Positions 24,802-33,922 of a stretch of 64,000 bases of DNA are shown here, one piece after another. The notes below the pieces were generated by a model. It did not search any database, had not been told where the DNA came from, and saw nothing but the letters and a program-made list of their open reading frames with translations. Source of the DNA: Algoriphagus zhangzhouensis (GTDB taxonomy: Bacteria > Bacteroidota > Bacteroidia > Cytophagales > Cyclobacteriaceae); the NCBI RefSeq assembly GCF_900148515.1, contig NZ_FRXN01000005.1:1-64000 (forward strand), read 5' to 3'. Made by a program: the position numbers and the translations under genes. The first letter of the stretch is position 1. Every line of letters begins with the position of its first letter.

Positions 24802-26002
24802 GATGAAAGATATAGCAGCTGTTGGGCTGATTCCTAAAGAATCTCCTGTCAAAGTAAAAAAAGACGGAAAAGAGTTAAGCATTGGTCTTCCAAAGGAAAA
24901 ATCATCGGAAGAAAAGCGAGTGGTATTGACTCCTGAGGCAGTTGGATTGTTGACTAACAATGGAATGCATGTGATCGTGGAAACAGGAGCCGGTGTTGCA
25001 TCCAAGTTTTCTGACCAAGATTATTCAGACGCCGGGGCTAAAGTTGTTTATTCCTCTAAGGAAGCCTTTGAAGTCGATTTGGTCTTGAAAGTAGATGCTC
25101 CAACCATTGAAGAAATAGGCTTTATGCAATTGGGAGCTTGTTTGATTTCTGCTTTACAAATTGGAAATCAAAGTAAAGAGCTGATCCAGGCTTTGAATAC
25201 TAAAAAGATTACAGCTGTTGCCTTTGAATATTTAGAAGATAAAGTGGGAGGGATGCCAGTTGTTAGGGCTATGTCCGAAATTGCCGGAAGCACCGTAATG
25301 CTAATTGCTTCAGAATACCTTTCTTCTGTAAACGATGGTAAAGGCTTGATCATGGGAGGTGTAACTGGAGTTCCCCCAACTCAAGTGGTCATCATTGGTG
25401 CAGGAACAGTAGCCGAATATGCTGCAAGGACAGCTCTAGGTTTGGGGGCAAATATCAAAGTGTTTGATAATCATATTTATAAGCTTAGAAGACTAAAGCA
25501 ATTACTTGGGCAACAAGTTTATACTTCTACAATTGACAATTTGACTTTGACTCAGGCTTTATCTGAAGCGGATGTTGTAATTGGGGCCTTAAGAGCAGAA
25601 AAAGGGAGGAATAAAATTGTAGTAAGTGAAGAAATGGTGGCCAATATGATGCATGGAAGTATCATAATTGACGTTGGGATTGATCAGGGAGGTTGTATTG
25701 AGACTGCAAGCATGACGACACATAGTGAACCTACTTTCACAGTCCATGATGTGATTCATTATTGCGTTCCTAATATAGCTTCTAGGGTTTCTAGAACAGC
25801 TTCCTATTCCTTGAGTAACATTTTTACTCCGATTGTCCTTCAAATGTCAGATTTGGGAGGCCCAGAAGAAATGATTTTTAATTACCGATGGTTCTTGAGA
25901 GGTGTCTACACTTACCGTGGTAGCCTAACCAATGCATATTTAGCTAGGAAATTTGATCTTACTCACAAGGAATTACAATTACTCCTTGCTGCTAGATATT
26001 GA
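24791..26002 (+). CDS. ald: Alanine dehydrogenase/NAD(P) transhydrogenase family protein
   Basis: A 403-residue protein with an N-terminal catalytic domain opening with IGLPKEK and RVVLTPEAV, then an NAD-binding domain with GAGTVAEYAARTALGLG. It is expected to interconvert alanine and pyruvate plus ammonia, as in other Ald enzymes. The first possible codon is a TTG at 24785. The ATG at 24791 was preferred; the ATG at 24803, just after the tsaE stop, is equally plausible. It converges with the receiver gene at 26009, with six bases between. Confidence 0.9.
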   Translation: MSTEMKDIAAVGLIPKESPVKVKKDGKELSIGLPKEKSSEEKRVVLTPEAVGLLTNNGMHVIVETGAGVASKFSDQDYSDAGAKVVYSSKEAFEVDLVLKVDAPTIEEIGFMQLGACLISALQIGNQSKELIQALNTKKITAVAFEYLEDKVGGMPVVRAMSEIAGSTVMLIASEYLSSVNDGKGLIMGGVTGVPPTQVVIIGAGTVAEYAARTALGLGANIKVFDNHIYKLRRLKQLLGQQVYTSTIDNLTLTQALSEADVVIGALRAEKGRNKIVVSEEMVANMMHGSIIIDVGIDQGGCIETASMTTHSEPTFTVHDVIHYCVPNIASRVSRTASYSLSNIFTPIVLQMSDLGGPEEMIFNYRWFLRGVYTYRGSLTNAYLARKFDLTHKELQLLLAARY

Positions 26003-26008
26003 TTAGTC

Positions 26009-26482
26009 TTAGGAAAGAAGGTTTTGTCTTAACAAGAATTCTAATTGATCATTTGCTTTGATCAATGATTGTGTCAAACGTTCGTTTTCCTTACGAAGCG
26101 TATATACTTCAAAGGCATTTTTAATGACTGTTCTCAAATAATCTTCTTCCCAAGGTTTGGTTAGGTAATGATATACTTGACCTTTATTAATAGCATCAAT
26201 TACTGCTTGGATATCTGTATATCCAGTCAATAAAACTCTAATTGGATTTGGGTGAATAGGGATGATTGATTCAAGAAATTCGACACCTGTTTGCTCAGGC
26301 ATTCTTTGGTCAGTAATGATGATGTCTATCTCTTCTTTTTCTAGAACCTCTCTGCCTTCTTTTGCTGAAATAGCAAGGAAAATTTTAAAATCTCGGCGAA
26401 AAGTAGCCTTGAATGCCTGAAGGTTATTTTCTTCATCATCCACGTATAAAATTCTTATTTTTTCTTCAGACTTCTTTTCCAT
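26009..26482 (-). CDS. Single-receiver response regulator with coiled-coil tail
   Basis: A 157-residue protein: receiver domain (about 8-125) with YVDDEENNLQAF and phospho-acceptor in IITDQRMP, then a short coiled coil (about 125-152). There is no output domain. The receiver is closely similar to that of the receiver-kinase at 31744-32829, including the RDFKIF, LLTGY and VIDAINKG stretches. The two genes bracket the E1/acyltransferase/kinase cluster, and this one is divergent from it across a 205-base gap. It may be a phosphate sink or accept phosphate from the cluster's kinases. Confidence 0.9.
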   Translation of the reverse strand: MEKKSEEKIRILYVDDEENNLQAFKATFRRDFKIFLAISAKEGREVLEKEEIDIIITDQRMPEQTGVEFLESIIPIHPNPIRVLLTGYTDIQAVIDAINKGQVYHYLTKPWEEDYLRTVIKNAFEVYTLRKENERLTQSLIKANDQLEFLLRQNLLS

Positions 26483-26625
26483 TAATTTTCCAAACTAATA
26501 TGGTATGTGAAATTAGTTCTAAATAATTGTATTTTTTTATCAAAACCAAACAATTTGTTTTATGTATTTAATCAATAGCGCATTAGATTTTTCAATGAAT
26601 TAGAATAAATAATTGATACAATTGA

Positions 26626-26655
26626 TTTGACATATAAAATCAAAAATTAACTTTA
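26626..26655 (+). promoter_or_regulatory. Putative promoter of the E1-like/acyltransferase/kinase cluster
   Basis: TTTG at 26626-26629 and TAACTTTA at 26648-26655 are 18 bases apart, close to the Bacteroidota TTTG-N19-TAnnTTTG promoter. One base of the -7 box deviates. The remaining 205-base divergent region is AT-rich with no other clear signal. Confidence 0.4.
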
Positions 26656-26687
26656 CCTACTGTCACCTTTACACTTTCTTACCAAAA

Positions 26688-28958
26688 ATGCTTATTTCAT
26701 CCAAATCTGCCTTGGCTGATCAGGTTTATCCAGTAATTCTTGATCCTAAGAATTATTGTGATAAAGAAAAGCTGGTGGACCTATTTCACAATCCTCAAAT
26801 ATCTATTGTTGATCAAATTGAGAGTCAGGTTGCAGACCTGATAAAGTCTAGTCATCCGACTAAAGCATTATCAAAGAAAGAATTAGACAGACTAATAGAA
26901 GAGTTTTTCGAAGGTCAAATCAAGGAAGATTATGGTAATTGGGTTTATTACCCATGGAAATATACTTTAGTTCACCTTTTGCCGGAAGAGGAGTTTATCA
27001 AAGTTAGAACACTAAGAAACAATTATAAGATCACGCCACAGGAACAAGCTGAACTGGCTCAAAAGAAAGTTGGAATCGTCGGCTTGTCAGTTGGGCAAAG
27101 TATTGCTTTGGTCATGTCTCTTGAGAGAAGTTTTGGGGAATTGCGTCTTGCAGATTTCGATACCTTGGAATTGAGTAATCTTAATCGTCTGAGAGCGGGG
27201 GTGACAAATTTGGGAACTGAGAAAGTTGTAATTGCTGCTAGGGAGATCTCTGAAATGGATCCATATCTCAAATTAAAGCTCTACCGAGGAGGTATTTCTG
27301 AGGATAACATTGATGAGTTTTTTGAGGATGGGGGGATGTTGGATCTGATAATTGATGAATGTGACAGTCTGGATATAAAGGTATTACTTCGAGAAAAAGC
27401 CAGGAGTAAAAAAGTGGCTTTGATGATGGAGACTTCAGACAGAGGGATGCTAGATGTGGAGCGTTTTGATGATGAACCAGATAGACCATTGTTTCATGGG
27501 TATTTGGGCGATCTCAATTTGAAGTCATTGAAAAACCTGACCAATAAGCAGAAAGTACCTATGGTACTGAAGATTACAGGTGAAGATACCCTTTCAACTC
27601 GGATGAAAGCTTCTCTACTGGAAGTGACTCAGAGTATCACATCTTGGCCTCAATTAGCTTCTTCTGTATTTTTGGGAGGTGCTTCCATTGGGCATGTTGC
27701 ACGAAATTTTTTATTGGGAGAAGATATTGAGTCGGGTAGGTATTTTGTGGATTTGGATGAATTGATTCCTTCCAAAAAGATTAAAAAAGTAGAACAAACC
27801 CCTTCCGAAGGATTAAGTCAAAGTTGGTCTGATGAATCAATTTATGATTACAAGGAAGGTTCTACATATAAGTTGTTGCCTGAAGAGTTGGAGCATTTGG
27901 TTCGATTAGCCAATTTGGCTCCTTCAGGTGGAAATTCTCAACCATGGAAGTGGGTTTTTGATAAAAATGGAGTTCTCCACTTGTTTGAAGATAAGTCCTT
28001 GAGCAATTCCCTGTTGGACTATAAAAGTTCAGGCTCCCTTTTAGCCTTTGGAGCTGCTCTTGAAAATATTCGTCTTGCTTCTGCAGATATGGGTATACAG
28101 GTTGAGATAGAATATAAAATCTCTGAATTTGAACAAGATTACATTGCACAGGTTCGTTTCCTTTCAAAATCTTCTGAAAGCATTTCTGTTCCATTTGGAG
28201 AACTTTCCCAAGGGATTTCTCTTAGATGCACAAATAGGAAAAACGGTCCAAAAGAAGAATTAAAGTCAGAGGTTCTTGAGATTTTGAAGACCATAGGGAC
28301 TAAAGAAAAAGAGATTTCAATAGAAGTAGTTTCTTCCAATGAAGACTTGAAACAACTTGCGGGTATTATTGGGGGTATGGATCGATATCGATTGCTTCAC
28401 GAGCAAGGATATCAGGATTTTATGAATGAAATCCGATGGTCAGATGAAGAAGCTAAAAGCACAGGCGATGGAATAGATATTGCAACTTTGGAAATGGATC
28501 CTTCCTCCAGAGCTGCCATGGGCTTAGTTAGAGATCCTGGTACGGTAGAATTTTTCAGGAAACATGATTTGGGCTTTGGCCTTTCTAAAATTTCTGATGA
28601 TACCATACTTAGCTCCTCAGCCATTTTGATGATTGAAAGCGATTCTTATGATCCTATTTCGATCTTAAAAGCTGGTGCTACTCTTCAGAGAATTTGGTTG
28701 AAAGCTAATATATTGGGCATTAGTATTCAGCCCGTTTCCGCATCCCTGTTTATCTTTCATAGGGTAGAATGTGAAGAAAACAGTGGGTTTTCTCCAGAAG
28801 AAAAAGAAGGTATAAAAGGATTGAAAAAGGGCCTGAATGAAATTTTCAATAAAGATCTTAAGAAGAAAGAAATCTTTATGATTCGCCTTAATAAAGCAGA
28901 TGAACCAAGTATGCGCTCCTATCGTCGGGATGTGTGGACAAGCCTAATAGTGTTGTAG
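26688..28958 (+). CDS. E1-like (ThiF/MoeB) - nitroreductase fusion, Rv1355c/MoeY-like
   Basis: A 756-residue two-domain protein. The N-terminal half (about 110-350) is an E1-like adenylating fold: GLSVGQS nucleotide loop at 132-138, then LADFDTLELSNLNR at about 155-168, a signature of ThiF/MoeB/UBA. No zinc CxxC pairs are visible. The C-terminal half (about 395-756) is nitroreductase-like, with LAPSGGNSQPWKW near 409-421 and LQRIWLKANILG late in the chain. The fusion matches the Rv1355c (MoeY) family, whose reaction is unknown. E1-like enzymes activate carboxylates as adenylates; nitroreductase folds use FMN for redox. It is the first gene of a plus-strand cluster with an acyltransferase four bases downstream. 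Confidence 0.88.
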   Translation: MLISSKSALADQVYPVILDPKNYCDKEKLVDLFHNPQISIVDQIESQVADLIKSSHPTKALSKKELDRLIEEFFEGQIKEDYGNWVYYPWKYTLVHLLPEEEFIKVRTLRNNYKITPQEQAELAQKKVGIVGLSVGQSIALVMSLERSFGELRLADFDTLELSNLNRLRAGVTNLGTEKVVIAAREISEMDPYLKLKLYRGGISEDNIDEFFEDGGMLDLIIDECDSLDIKVLLREKARSKKVALMMETSDRGMLDVERFDDEPDRPLFHGYLGDLNLKSLKNLTNKQKVPMVLKITGEDTLSTRMKASLLEVTQSITSWPQLASSVFLGGASIGHVARNFLLGEDIESGRYFVDLDELIPSKKIKKVEQTPSEGLSQSWSDESIYDYKEGSTYKLLPEELEHLVRLANLAPSGGNSQPWKWVFDKNGVLHLFEDKSLSNSLLDYKSSGSLLAFGAALENIRLASADMGIQVEIEYKISEFEQDYIAQVRFLSKSSESISVPFGELSQGISLRCTNRKNGPKEELKSEVLEILKTIGTKEKEISIEVVSSNEDLKQLAGIIGGMDRYRLLHEQGYQDFMNEIRWSDEEAKSTGDGIDIATLEMDPSSRAAMGLVRDPGTVEFFRKHDLGFGLSKISDDTILSSSAILMIESDSYDPISILKAGATLQRIWLKANILGISIQPVSASLFIFHRVECEENSGFSPEEKEGIKGLKKGLNEIFNKDLKKKEIFMIRLNKADEPSMRSYRRDVWTSLIVL

Positions 28959-28962
28959 GATT

Positions 28963-29649
28963 ATGTATAAGTTGATTGCGTTCAAGGCGGTAGATTATCC
29001 AGAGAGGTGTGAATTGTTCATTGAGGGGCATCGACAAGTATTGGAAAGTATTGGAGTCAAAAAAGTCACATCTGCTAATAATTCATGGGCTCAAAACCCT
29101 GATGTCATAGTGGTAATTGTGGAATCCAGCGAGGATGGGCAGATCTACGGAGGTGCACGAATTCATAAAGCAAATGAAATTTCCCCGCTGCCGATGGTGG
29201 AGGCAATTCAAGATCTAGATAGTTCAATCAGGGATGTAATCGCTAAGGACCTCGATGCAGGAACCGGTGAGGTTTGTGGTCTTTGGAATTCTAGAAAAAT
29301 CACTGGATTAGGGATAGGTGCTATTTTTATGGTTAAAGCTTGTTTGGCATTGGCACCAAAAATTGGCTTAAATTCACTATATGCATTATTTGCACCTACT
29401 ACAGTGAAACTTGGACTTGAAATAGGATACGAAGTTTTGTCTGAGGTGGGGAATAACGGTACTTTTTATTATCCCAAATTGGATTTGATTGCCACTGCAA
29501 TGAAACTTCATGATGTGGTCAATCTTCCCATGACAGCAGAGGAACACCGAGAACCGATTTTTAGAATACGAAACAATAGATCACTGATCATTGAAGAAGT
29601 TTATAGAAACAGACATGTCACATTAGAGTACACATCTTTTTTAGAATGA
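28963..29649 (+). CDS. GNAT-fold acyltransferase, LuxI/FeeM-like
   Basis: A 228-residue protein with a GNAT-like pattern. GGARIH lies at 63-68, where autoinducer synthases carry their core strand, and GEVCGLWNSRKI at 102-113 resembles the conserved Trp...SR segment of LuxI/FeeM enzymes. A helix and the APTTVKLGLEIGYEVL stretch (about 144-159) follow, equivalent to the acyl-CoA/ACP-binding end. Such enzymes make N-acyl amino acids or acyl-homoserine lactones. The product here is unknown. It lies four bases after the E1-like gene and overlaps the receptor kinase by ATGA, so the three are made together. Confidence 0.8.
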   Translation: MYKLIAFKAVDYPERCELFIEGHRQVLESIGVKKVTSANNSWAQNPDVIVVIVESSEDGQIYGGARIHKANEISPLPMVEAIQDLDSSIRDVIAKDLDAGTGEVCGLWNSRKITGLGIGAIFMVKACLALAPKIGLNSLYALFAPTTVKLGLEIGYEVLSEVGNNGTFYYPKLDLIATAMKLHDVVNLPMTAEEHREPIFRIRNNRSLIIEEVYRNRHVTLEYTSFLE

Positions 29650-31751
29650 TAAGAACATTAGTAATAGTATTTATAGCTGCATTCTTTACCATTTCTTGTA
29701 CAGAAAAGAATGAGGACGATTTTAAATATGTAGGCTACACCATGCTTTCCGAAATGGGAGAAGGATTAAGTAATCTCAATCTGGATAATATTTCTTGGAA
29801 AGAAGAAGATGATGCAAACCTTTTCTTAGGATATAGCGATTCGGTGATTTTGATCAAAGTCGTCTTGAATTCTAGGTTTTTAGAGGAAAATCTAGTTGAT
29901 ATTTCATTTGAAAATCCAATGCTCAATGAAATAGAGGTTTATGATCAAAATGGAGCACTTCTATCCAAATTGGGGAGGGTGAATTATACCAAAAGTGATT
30001 TCAATTCACTCTTTAATCAAGATATGATCCCAGTTAACCAGGCTTTGACCTATTTCATCAAGGTGAAAAGTCTGGGAAATATCGTAGTTCCGATAGAAAT
30101 CAATCATGAATCGGAATCCACCTATGCACTTAAATTGGATCAAAAGAATGTGCTTTTTGGGATTTATTTCGGGATTGTGTTGGCTATGTTTTTTTACAAT
30201 CTCTTCCTATGGTCTTCAACCAAGGATTACCTCTATGGGATTTTCATCTTTTATATCCTTTTGGAAGGACTCAACCAAAGTGTGTTGGCGGGCTATATTG
30301 ATGCCTACTTTTGGCCCGATAATATTTACCTAAAAGAACACGCTTTCTATATCACCACCATTTTGGTTTCAATGACGGGTATTTATTATTCATTGAAGTT
30401 TTTGAATATTAAGAATCTCAATAAGAGAGTTTATAATGTTGGGTTTGGAGTTATTGTAATTTACTTTTTTGTACTGATTACATTCTTTATTGATTTTGGA
30501 ATCGGTCAGTTCAATATCAAAATCATGCAAAGCTTATTGGGTTTTGTGTCATTCTACTTACTATCAATTTCAATTTTCAGCTTAAGGAAAGGGTATCGCC
30601 CTGCTAAATTCTTCTTATTTGCCTGGTCATTATTGATCGGTAGTATGATGATATTCCTTCTTAGATATCTGAATTTCCTACCTCATAATTTTTTCACCAA
30701 TTACGTATTTACAATTGGGGTGACGTTTGAGACAATTTTGTTGGCTTTCGCATTGGCAGATAAAATCAACATCCTGAAAAAGGAAAAAGAGCGTGAGCAG
30801 TCAGAGCGTTTAAGAGTATTGAAGGAGAATGAGCAGCTGATCAAAGAGCAAAATGTTCTTTTGGAAGATAAAGTAAGAGTAAGAACCGATGAATTGGAAC
30901 AGGCTCTTAGAAATCTTCAAAATACCCAAAGCCAATTAGTAAGCCAGGAGAAGATGGCTTCTTTAGGTCAGTTGACAGCTGGTATTGCTCACGAAATCAA
31001 TAACCCAATCAACTTTGTGAGTTCCAATATTATGCCTCTTAAGCGAGACATTGCGGACATTATGGAAGTGATAGAGTTCTACAGAGAGACTGGAAAAGAA
31101 GAATTTAAAGAAGAGTCTAAGAAGAAAGCTTTGGATCTGGAAGAAGACTTGGAATTGGACTATGTGCTTGATGAAGTTGATCAGCTTCTGAAAGGGATGG
31201 AAGAAGGAGCAAAAAGAACTGTGGAGATTGTGAAAGGCTTAAGATTGTTTTCTAGAGTTGATGAGCAAGACGTGAAGAAAGTGGATCTCCATGATGGTAT
31301 CAATAGTACTATTATCTTGCTGAATAGTTCGATTCCTGGAAAAATAAGAATTGTCAGAGAGTTTGGAGAATTGCCTTTAGTGGAGTGTTTGGCAGGTAAA
31401 ATCAACCAGGTATTTATGAATATTATCAATAATGCGGTTCATGCATTAAGTGATAATTTAGATACCATTAGTGATCCTAAAATAACACTAAGGACCAAGA
31501 ATGAAGGTGATCAGGTGGTTGTGGAAATTGAGGATAATGGTCCTGGAATGCCAGAAAGTGTCAAGCAAAGAATTTTCGAACCTTTCTTTACTACAAAGGC
31601 AGTAGGGAAGGGTACAGGTTTGGGCCTTTCAATAGTTTATTCTATTATTGAGAACCATAAAGGGACTCTGGAAGTAAAATCTGAAGAAGGTCAAGGAACT
31701 ACTTTTATTATAACGCTACCTGTTTACCAAAGCACAGCCAAATATGAATAG
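29646..31751 (+). CDS. 7TMR-DISM sensor histidine kinase with lipobox
   Basis: A 701-residue membrane kinase. The signal ends in FFTISC with Cys18, which reads as a lipobox. A periplasmic 7TMR-DISM sensor domain (about 25-165), seven membrane helices (about 170-370) and a coiled coil (about 375-430) follow. HisKA has AHEINNP with phospho-acceptor H449. The ATPase domain has DNGPGMP and GTGLGLSIV. The extracellular DISMED2-type domain is proposed to bind carbohydrates or other small ligands. The gene overlaps the acyltransferase by four bases and the receiver-kinase by eight. Confidence 0.93.
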   Translation: MIRTLVIVFIAAFFTISCTEKNEDDFKYVGYTMLSEMGEGLSNLNLDNISWKEEDDANLFLGYSDSVILIKVVLNSRFLEENLVDISFENPMLNEIEVYDQNGALLSKLGRVNYTKSDFNSLFNQDMIPVNQALTYFIKVKSLGNIVVPIEINHESESTYALKLDQKNVLFGIYFGIVLAMFFYNLFLWSSTKDYLYGIFIFYILLEGLNQSVLAGYIDAYFWPDNIYLKEHAFYITTILVSMTGIYYSLKFLNIKNLNKRVYNVGFGVIVIYFFVLITFFIDFGIGQFNIKIMQSLLGFVSFYLLSISIFSLRKGYRPAKFFLFAWSLLIGSMMIFLLRYLNFLPHNFFTNYVFTIGVTFETILLAFALADKINILKKEKEREQSERLRVLKENEQLIKEQNVLLEDKVRVRTDELEQALRNLQNTQSQLVSQEKMASLGQLTAGIAHEINNPINFVSSNIMPLKRDIADIMEVIEFYRETGKEEFKEESKKKALDLEEDLELDYVLDEVDQLLKGMEEGAKRTVEIVKGLRLFSRVDEQDVKKVDLHDGINSTIILLNSSIPGKIRIVREFGELPLVECLAGKINQVFMNIINNAVHALSDNLDTISDPKITLRTKNEGDQVVVEIEDNGPGMPESVKQRIFEPFFTTKAVGKGTGLGLSIVYSIIENHKGTLEVKSEEGQGTTFIITLPVYQSTAKYE

Positions 31752-32829
31752 CAAAATTCATGTGCTCTACATAGATGATGAGGATAATAACCTCAAATCT
31801 TTTAGAGCTACTTTAAGAAAGGATTTTAAGATTTTTACAGCTATTGATGCAGAAGAAGGGCTTAAAATAGCTCAAGAAGAAGATGTTCATGTTGTAATCG
31901 CTGACCAAAGAATGCCGGGAATGACCGGTACTGAGTTTTTTGAAAAACTGATTGAAATCAATCCAGATCCTATCCGTATCCTCCTGACCGGATATTCTGA
32001 TATTGCCTCTGTAATCGATGCGATCAACAAGGGTGAAGTTTACCGTTTTATCGATAAGCCATGGAATATTGAGCAGATCAAAAACTCGATCAAAAACGCA
32101 GCGGATATTTTCTTTATGCGTCAGGAGCTCAAAGAAAAAAACATCAGGCTAAAGAAGTTGCATACAGAAATGAATCAATTTGTTTATAGTCTTTCTCACG
32201 AATTGAGAGGGCCATTGATGAGTATTTCAGGAGTATCCAAACTCGCCAAAATGGAGGTGAGTGATCCGAATATCATGGAGTATTTTGAAATGATTGATTC
32301 TGCAACTACCAAGTTGGATGACTTCATTTACAAAATGTTGGACTTTTATAGATCTACTAAAATTGATCACAAAGTTGCTGAGATTGACTTTAAAGCAGTA
32401 GTAGCCCAACAAATGGAAGCCTATCATGCTAAATTTAATCTGGAGCATTTCCATATTGATGTACAAATCACCCAAGAAGATGTATTCTATTCGGATGAAT
32501 CTAAAATCCGAGTGATCTTGAATAATTTATTTAGCAATTCTGTTCAATTCCAAAAAAGGGGAGAAGGTGAGAAAAGGATTAGTCTTACTGTTGATGTGAG
32601 AGAAGGTCAAGCTCTTATAATGTTGGAAGACAATGGGATAGGGATTGATGAACGTCATCGTTCTGATGTGTTTAATCTATTTACACGTGCCACTCAAAAG
32701 AATGTAGGTACAGGACTGGGCCTTTATATGGTAAAAGAAGCCGTGGAGCAATTGGGCGGAAATATTGAATTGGAATCTATATTGGATGAAGGAACGACCT
32801 TTAGAGTCGCTCTACCTTCATTGAAATAA
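31744..32829 (+). CDS. Receiver-histidine kinase (REC-HisKA-HATPase)
   Basis: A 361-residue soluble protein with an N-terminal receiver (about 5-120; YIDDEDNN and acceptor in IADQRMPG), a coiled linker, HisKA with SHELRGPL and H152, and an ATPase domain with DNGIGID and GTGLGLYMV. The order is the reverse of a classic hybrid kinase, so it may relay phosphate or take input from the 7TMR-DISM kinase next door. Its start overlaps the stop of that gene by eight bases. No DNA-binding output is encoded in the cluster. Confidence 0.92.
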   Translation: MNSKIHVLYIDDEDNNLKSFRATLRKDFKIFTAIDAEEGLKIAQEEDVHVVIADQRMPGMTGTEFFEKLIEINPDPIRILLTGYSDIASVIDAINKGEVYRFIDKPWNIEQIKNSIKNAADIFFMRQELKEKNIRLKKLHTEMNQFVYSLSHELRGPLMSISGVSKLAKMEVSDPNIMEYFEMIDSATTKLDDFIYKMLDFYRSTKIDHKVAEIDFKAVVAQQMEAYHAKFNLEHFHIDVQITQEDVFYSDESKIRVILNNLFSNSVQFQKRGEGEKRISLTVDVREGQALIMLEDNGIGIDERHRSDVFNLFTRATQKNVGTGLGLYMVKEAVEQLGGNIELESILDEGTTFRVALPSLK

Positions 32830-32853
32830 CCCCTTCTTTGTGGGGATTTTAAT
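32830..32853 (+). terminator. Short terminator after the receiver-kinase
   Basis: CCCC/GGGG arms with AA and TT extensions around an eight-base loop, then a TTTT run. The stem is short, so termination may be partial; part of it overlaps the ppa -33 box. Confidence 0.4.
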
Positions 32854-32870
32854 CGGAAAGCGTATCTTTG
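32837..32870 (+). promoter_or_regulatory. Putative ppa promoter
   Basis: TTTG at 32837-32840 and TATCTTTG at 32863-32870, 22 bases apart, match the Bacteroidota TTTG/TAnnTTTG pattern. A start near 32877 would give a leader of about 28 bases. Confidence 0.6.
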
Positions 32871-32904
32871 CGGACCAACTTTTTATTAACAAAAAGAAAA
32901 ATTT

Positions 32905-33441
32905 ATGATTAACCCTTGGCATGATGTCAATATTGGGAAAGAATCTCCTGAAATTGTAATGGGAGTTGTTGAAATTCCCAAAGGAAGTAAAGGCAAATAC
33001 GAATTGCATAAAAAATCAGGGATGTTGATGTTGGACAGGGTATTATTCTCTGCGGTTCACTATCCTGCTAATTATGGATTTATTCCTCAAACCTTTTGTG
33101 AGGATCATGACCCATTGGATATCTTGATTATTTCTCAAATTGATATCCCATCTATGTGCTTGGTTGAAGCAAAGGTGATCGGTGTTATGAGAATGGTCGA
33201 TGGTGGTGAGGCTGATGATAAAATCATCGCTGTAGCTGCAGGTGATCAATCCGTAAACTATATCAATGACATCGACGAACTTCCTCCTCACTTGATGAAG
33301 GAAATTCACAGATTCTTTGAAGACTATAAGAAGTTGGAAAACAAAGAAGTGAAAGTAGAAGACTTCTTAGGCAAAGAAGATGCTCTTAGAATTATCAGGG
33401 AGAGTATTGATCTTTACGACAAGAACTTCAGAAACCAATAA
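32905..33441 (+). CDS. ppa: Inorganic pyrophosphatase (family I)
   Basis: A 178-residue soluble enzyme that hydrolyses pyrophosphate and drives biosynthesis forward. The family motifs are present: [11 protein letters not shown] near residue 23, [11 protein letters not shown] near 51 and DHDPLDILI near 65, which hold the metal-binding aspartates. The length is normal. It has its own promoter and ends at a strong terminator. Confidence 0.95.
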   Translation: MINPWHDVNIGKESPEIVMGVVEIPKGSKGKYELHKKSGMLMLDRVLFSAVHYPANYGFIPQTFCEDHDPLDILIISQIDIPSMCLVEAKVIGVMRMVDGGEADDKIIAVAAGDQSVNYINDIDELPPHLMKEIHRFFEDYKKLENKEVKVEDFLGKEDALRIIRESIDLYDKNFRNQ

Positions 33442-33447
33442 AAAATT

Positions 33448-33472
33448 AAAGCCTGAGAAATCAGGCTTTTTT
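33448..33472. terminator. Terminator after ppa
   Basis: AAAGCCTGA (33448-33456) pairs with TCAGGCTTT (33461-33469) around a GAAA loop, then a T run. The convergent gene on the minus strand ends within it. Confidence 0.88.
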
Positions 33473-33922
33473 GCTTTTTACGCGTTGCTTCGGAGCTTTT
33501 TTGATCAAATATTTGATTAGGTCTGTATAAGCGTCGTGCTCGTGATTGGAAACCGAAATGGACTGCTTGTCCGAAAATGCAATGGTCAATTGCTTGAATT
33601 CTTTTTTATTGGCCATTACCACTTCCTCTTCCCAGGCTAAAATATCAGAAACGGGATATGCTTTATGAAATCCCCGAAGTGGCATCTTAATGATGATCTG
33701 ATCTCTTCCCGCAGTGATAAATCGAAAACCCGCCAACATTTTCACCAATAGCATCAAAAGAACCAAGGTGATAATCGTAGCAGCAATCAGATAAAACCAA
33801 AAGCCAAAGCTTCCTTTGTAAGCGAAATCCCTCAAAATCAGGATTAAGCCTGCCAAAAGAGCCACTACGATGATTCCCAGTGAAAAATAAGTGGAACTTT
33901 TCGGTTTAATGACGACCATGTG
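33461..33922 (-). CDS. Hypothetical membrane protein, two helices and a cytosolic PH-like domain
   Basis: A 153-residue protein starting at the ATG at 33922; an in-frame TTG at 33955 is less likely. Two adjacent membrane helices (about 12-31 and 42-64) are followed by a soluble domain of about 80 residues with alternating strands (GRDQIIIK, ILAWEEE, KQLTIAFSD). This resembles small bacterial PH-like proteins. The tail is Lys/Arg rich. It overlaps the AcpH-like gene upstream by 17 bases. No function is assigned. Confidence 0.78.
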   Translation of the reverse strand, partial: HMVVIKPKSSTYFSLGIIVVALLAGLILILRDFAYKGSFGFWFYLIAATIITLVLLMLLVKMLAGFRFITAGRDQIIIKMPLRGFHKAYPVSDILAWEEEVVMANKKEFKQLTIAFSDKQSISVSNHEHDAYTDLIKYLIKKAPKQRVKSKKA

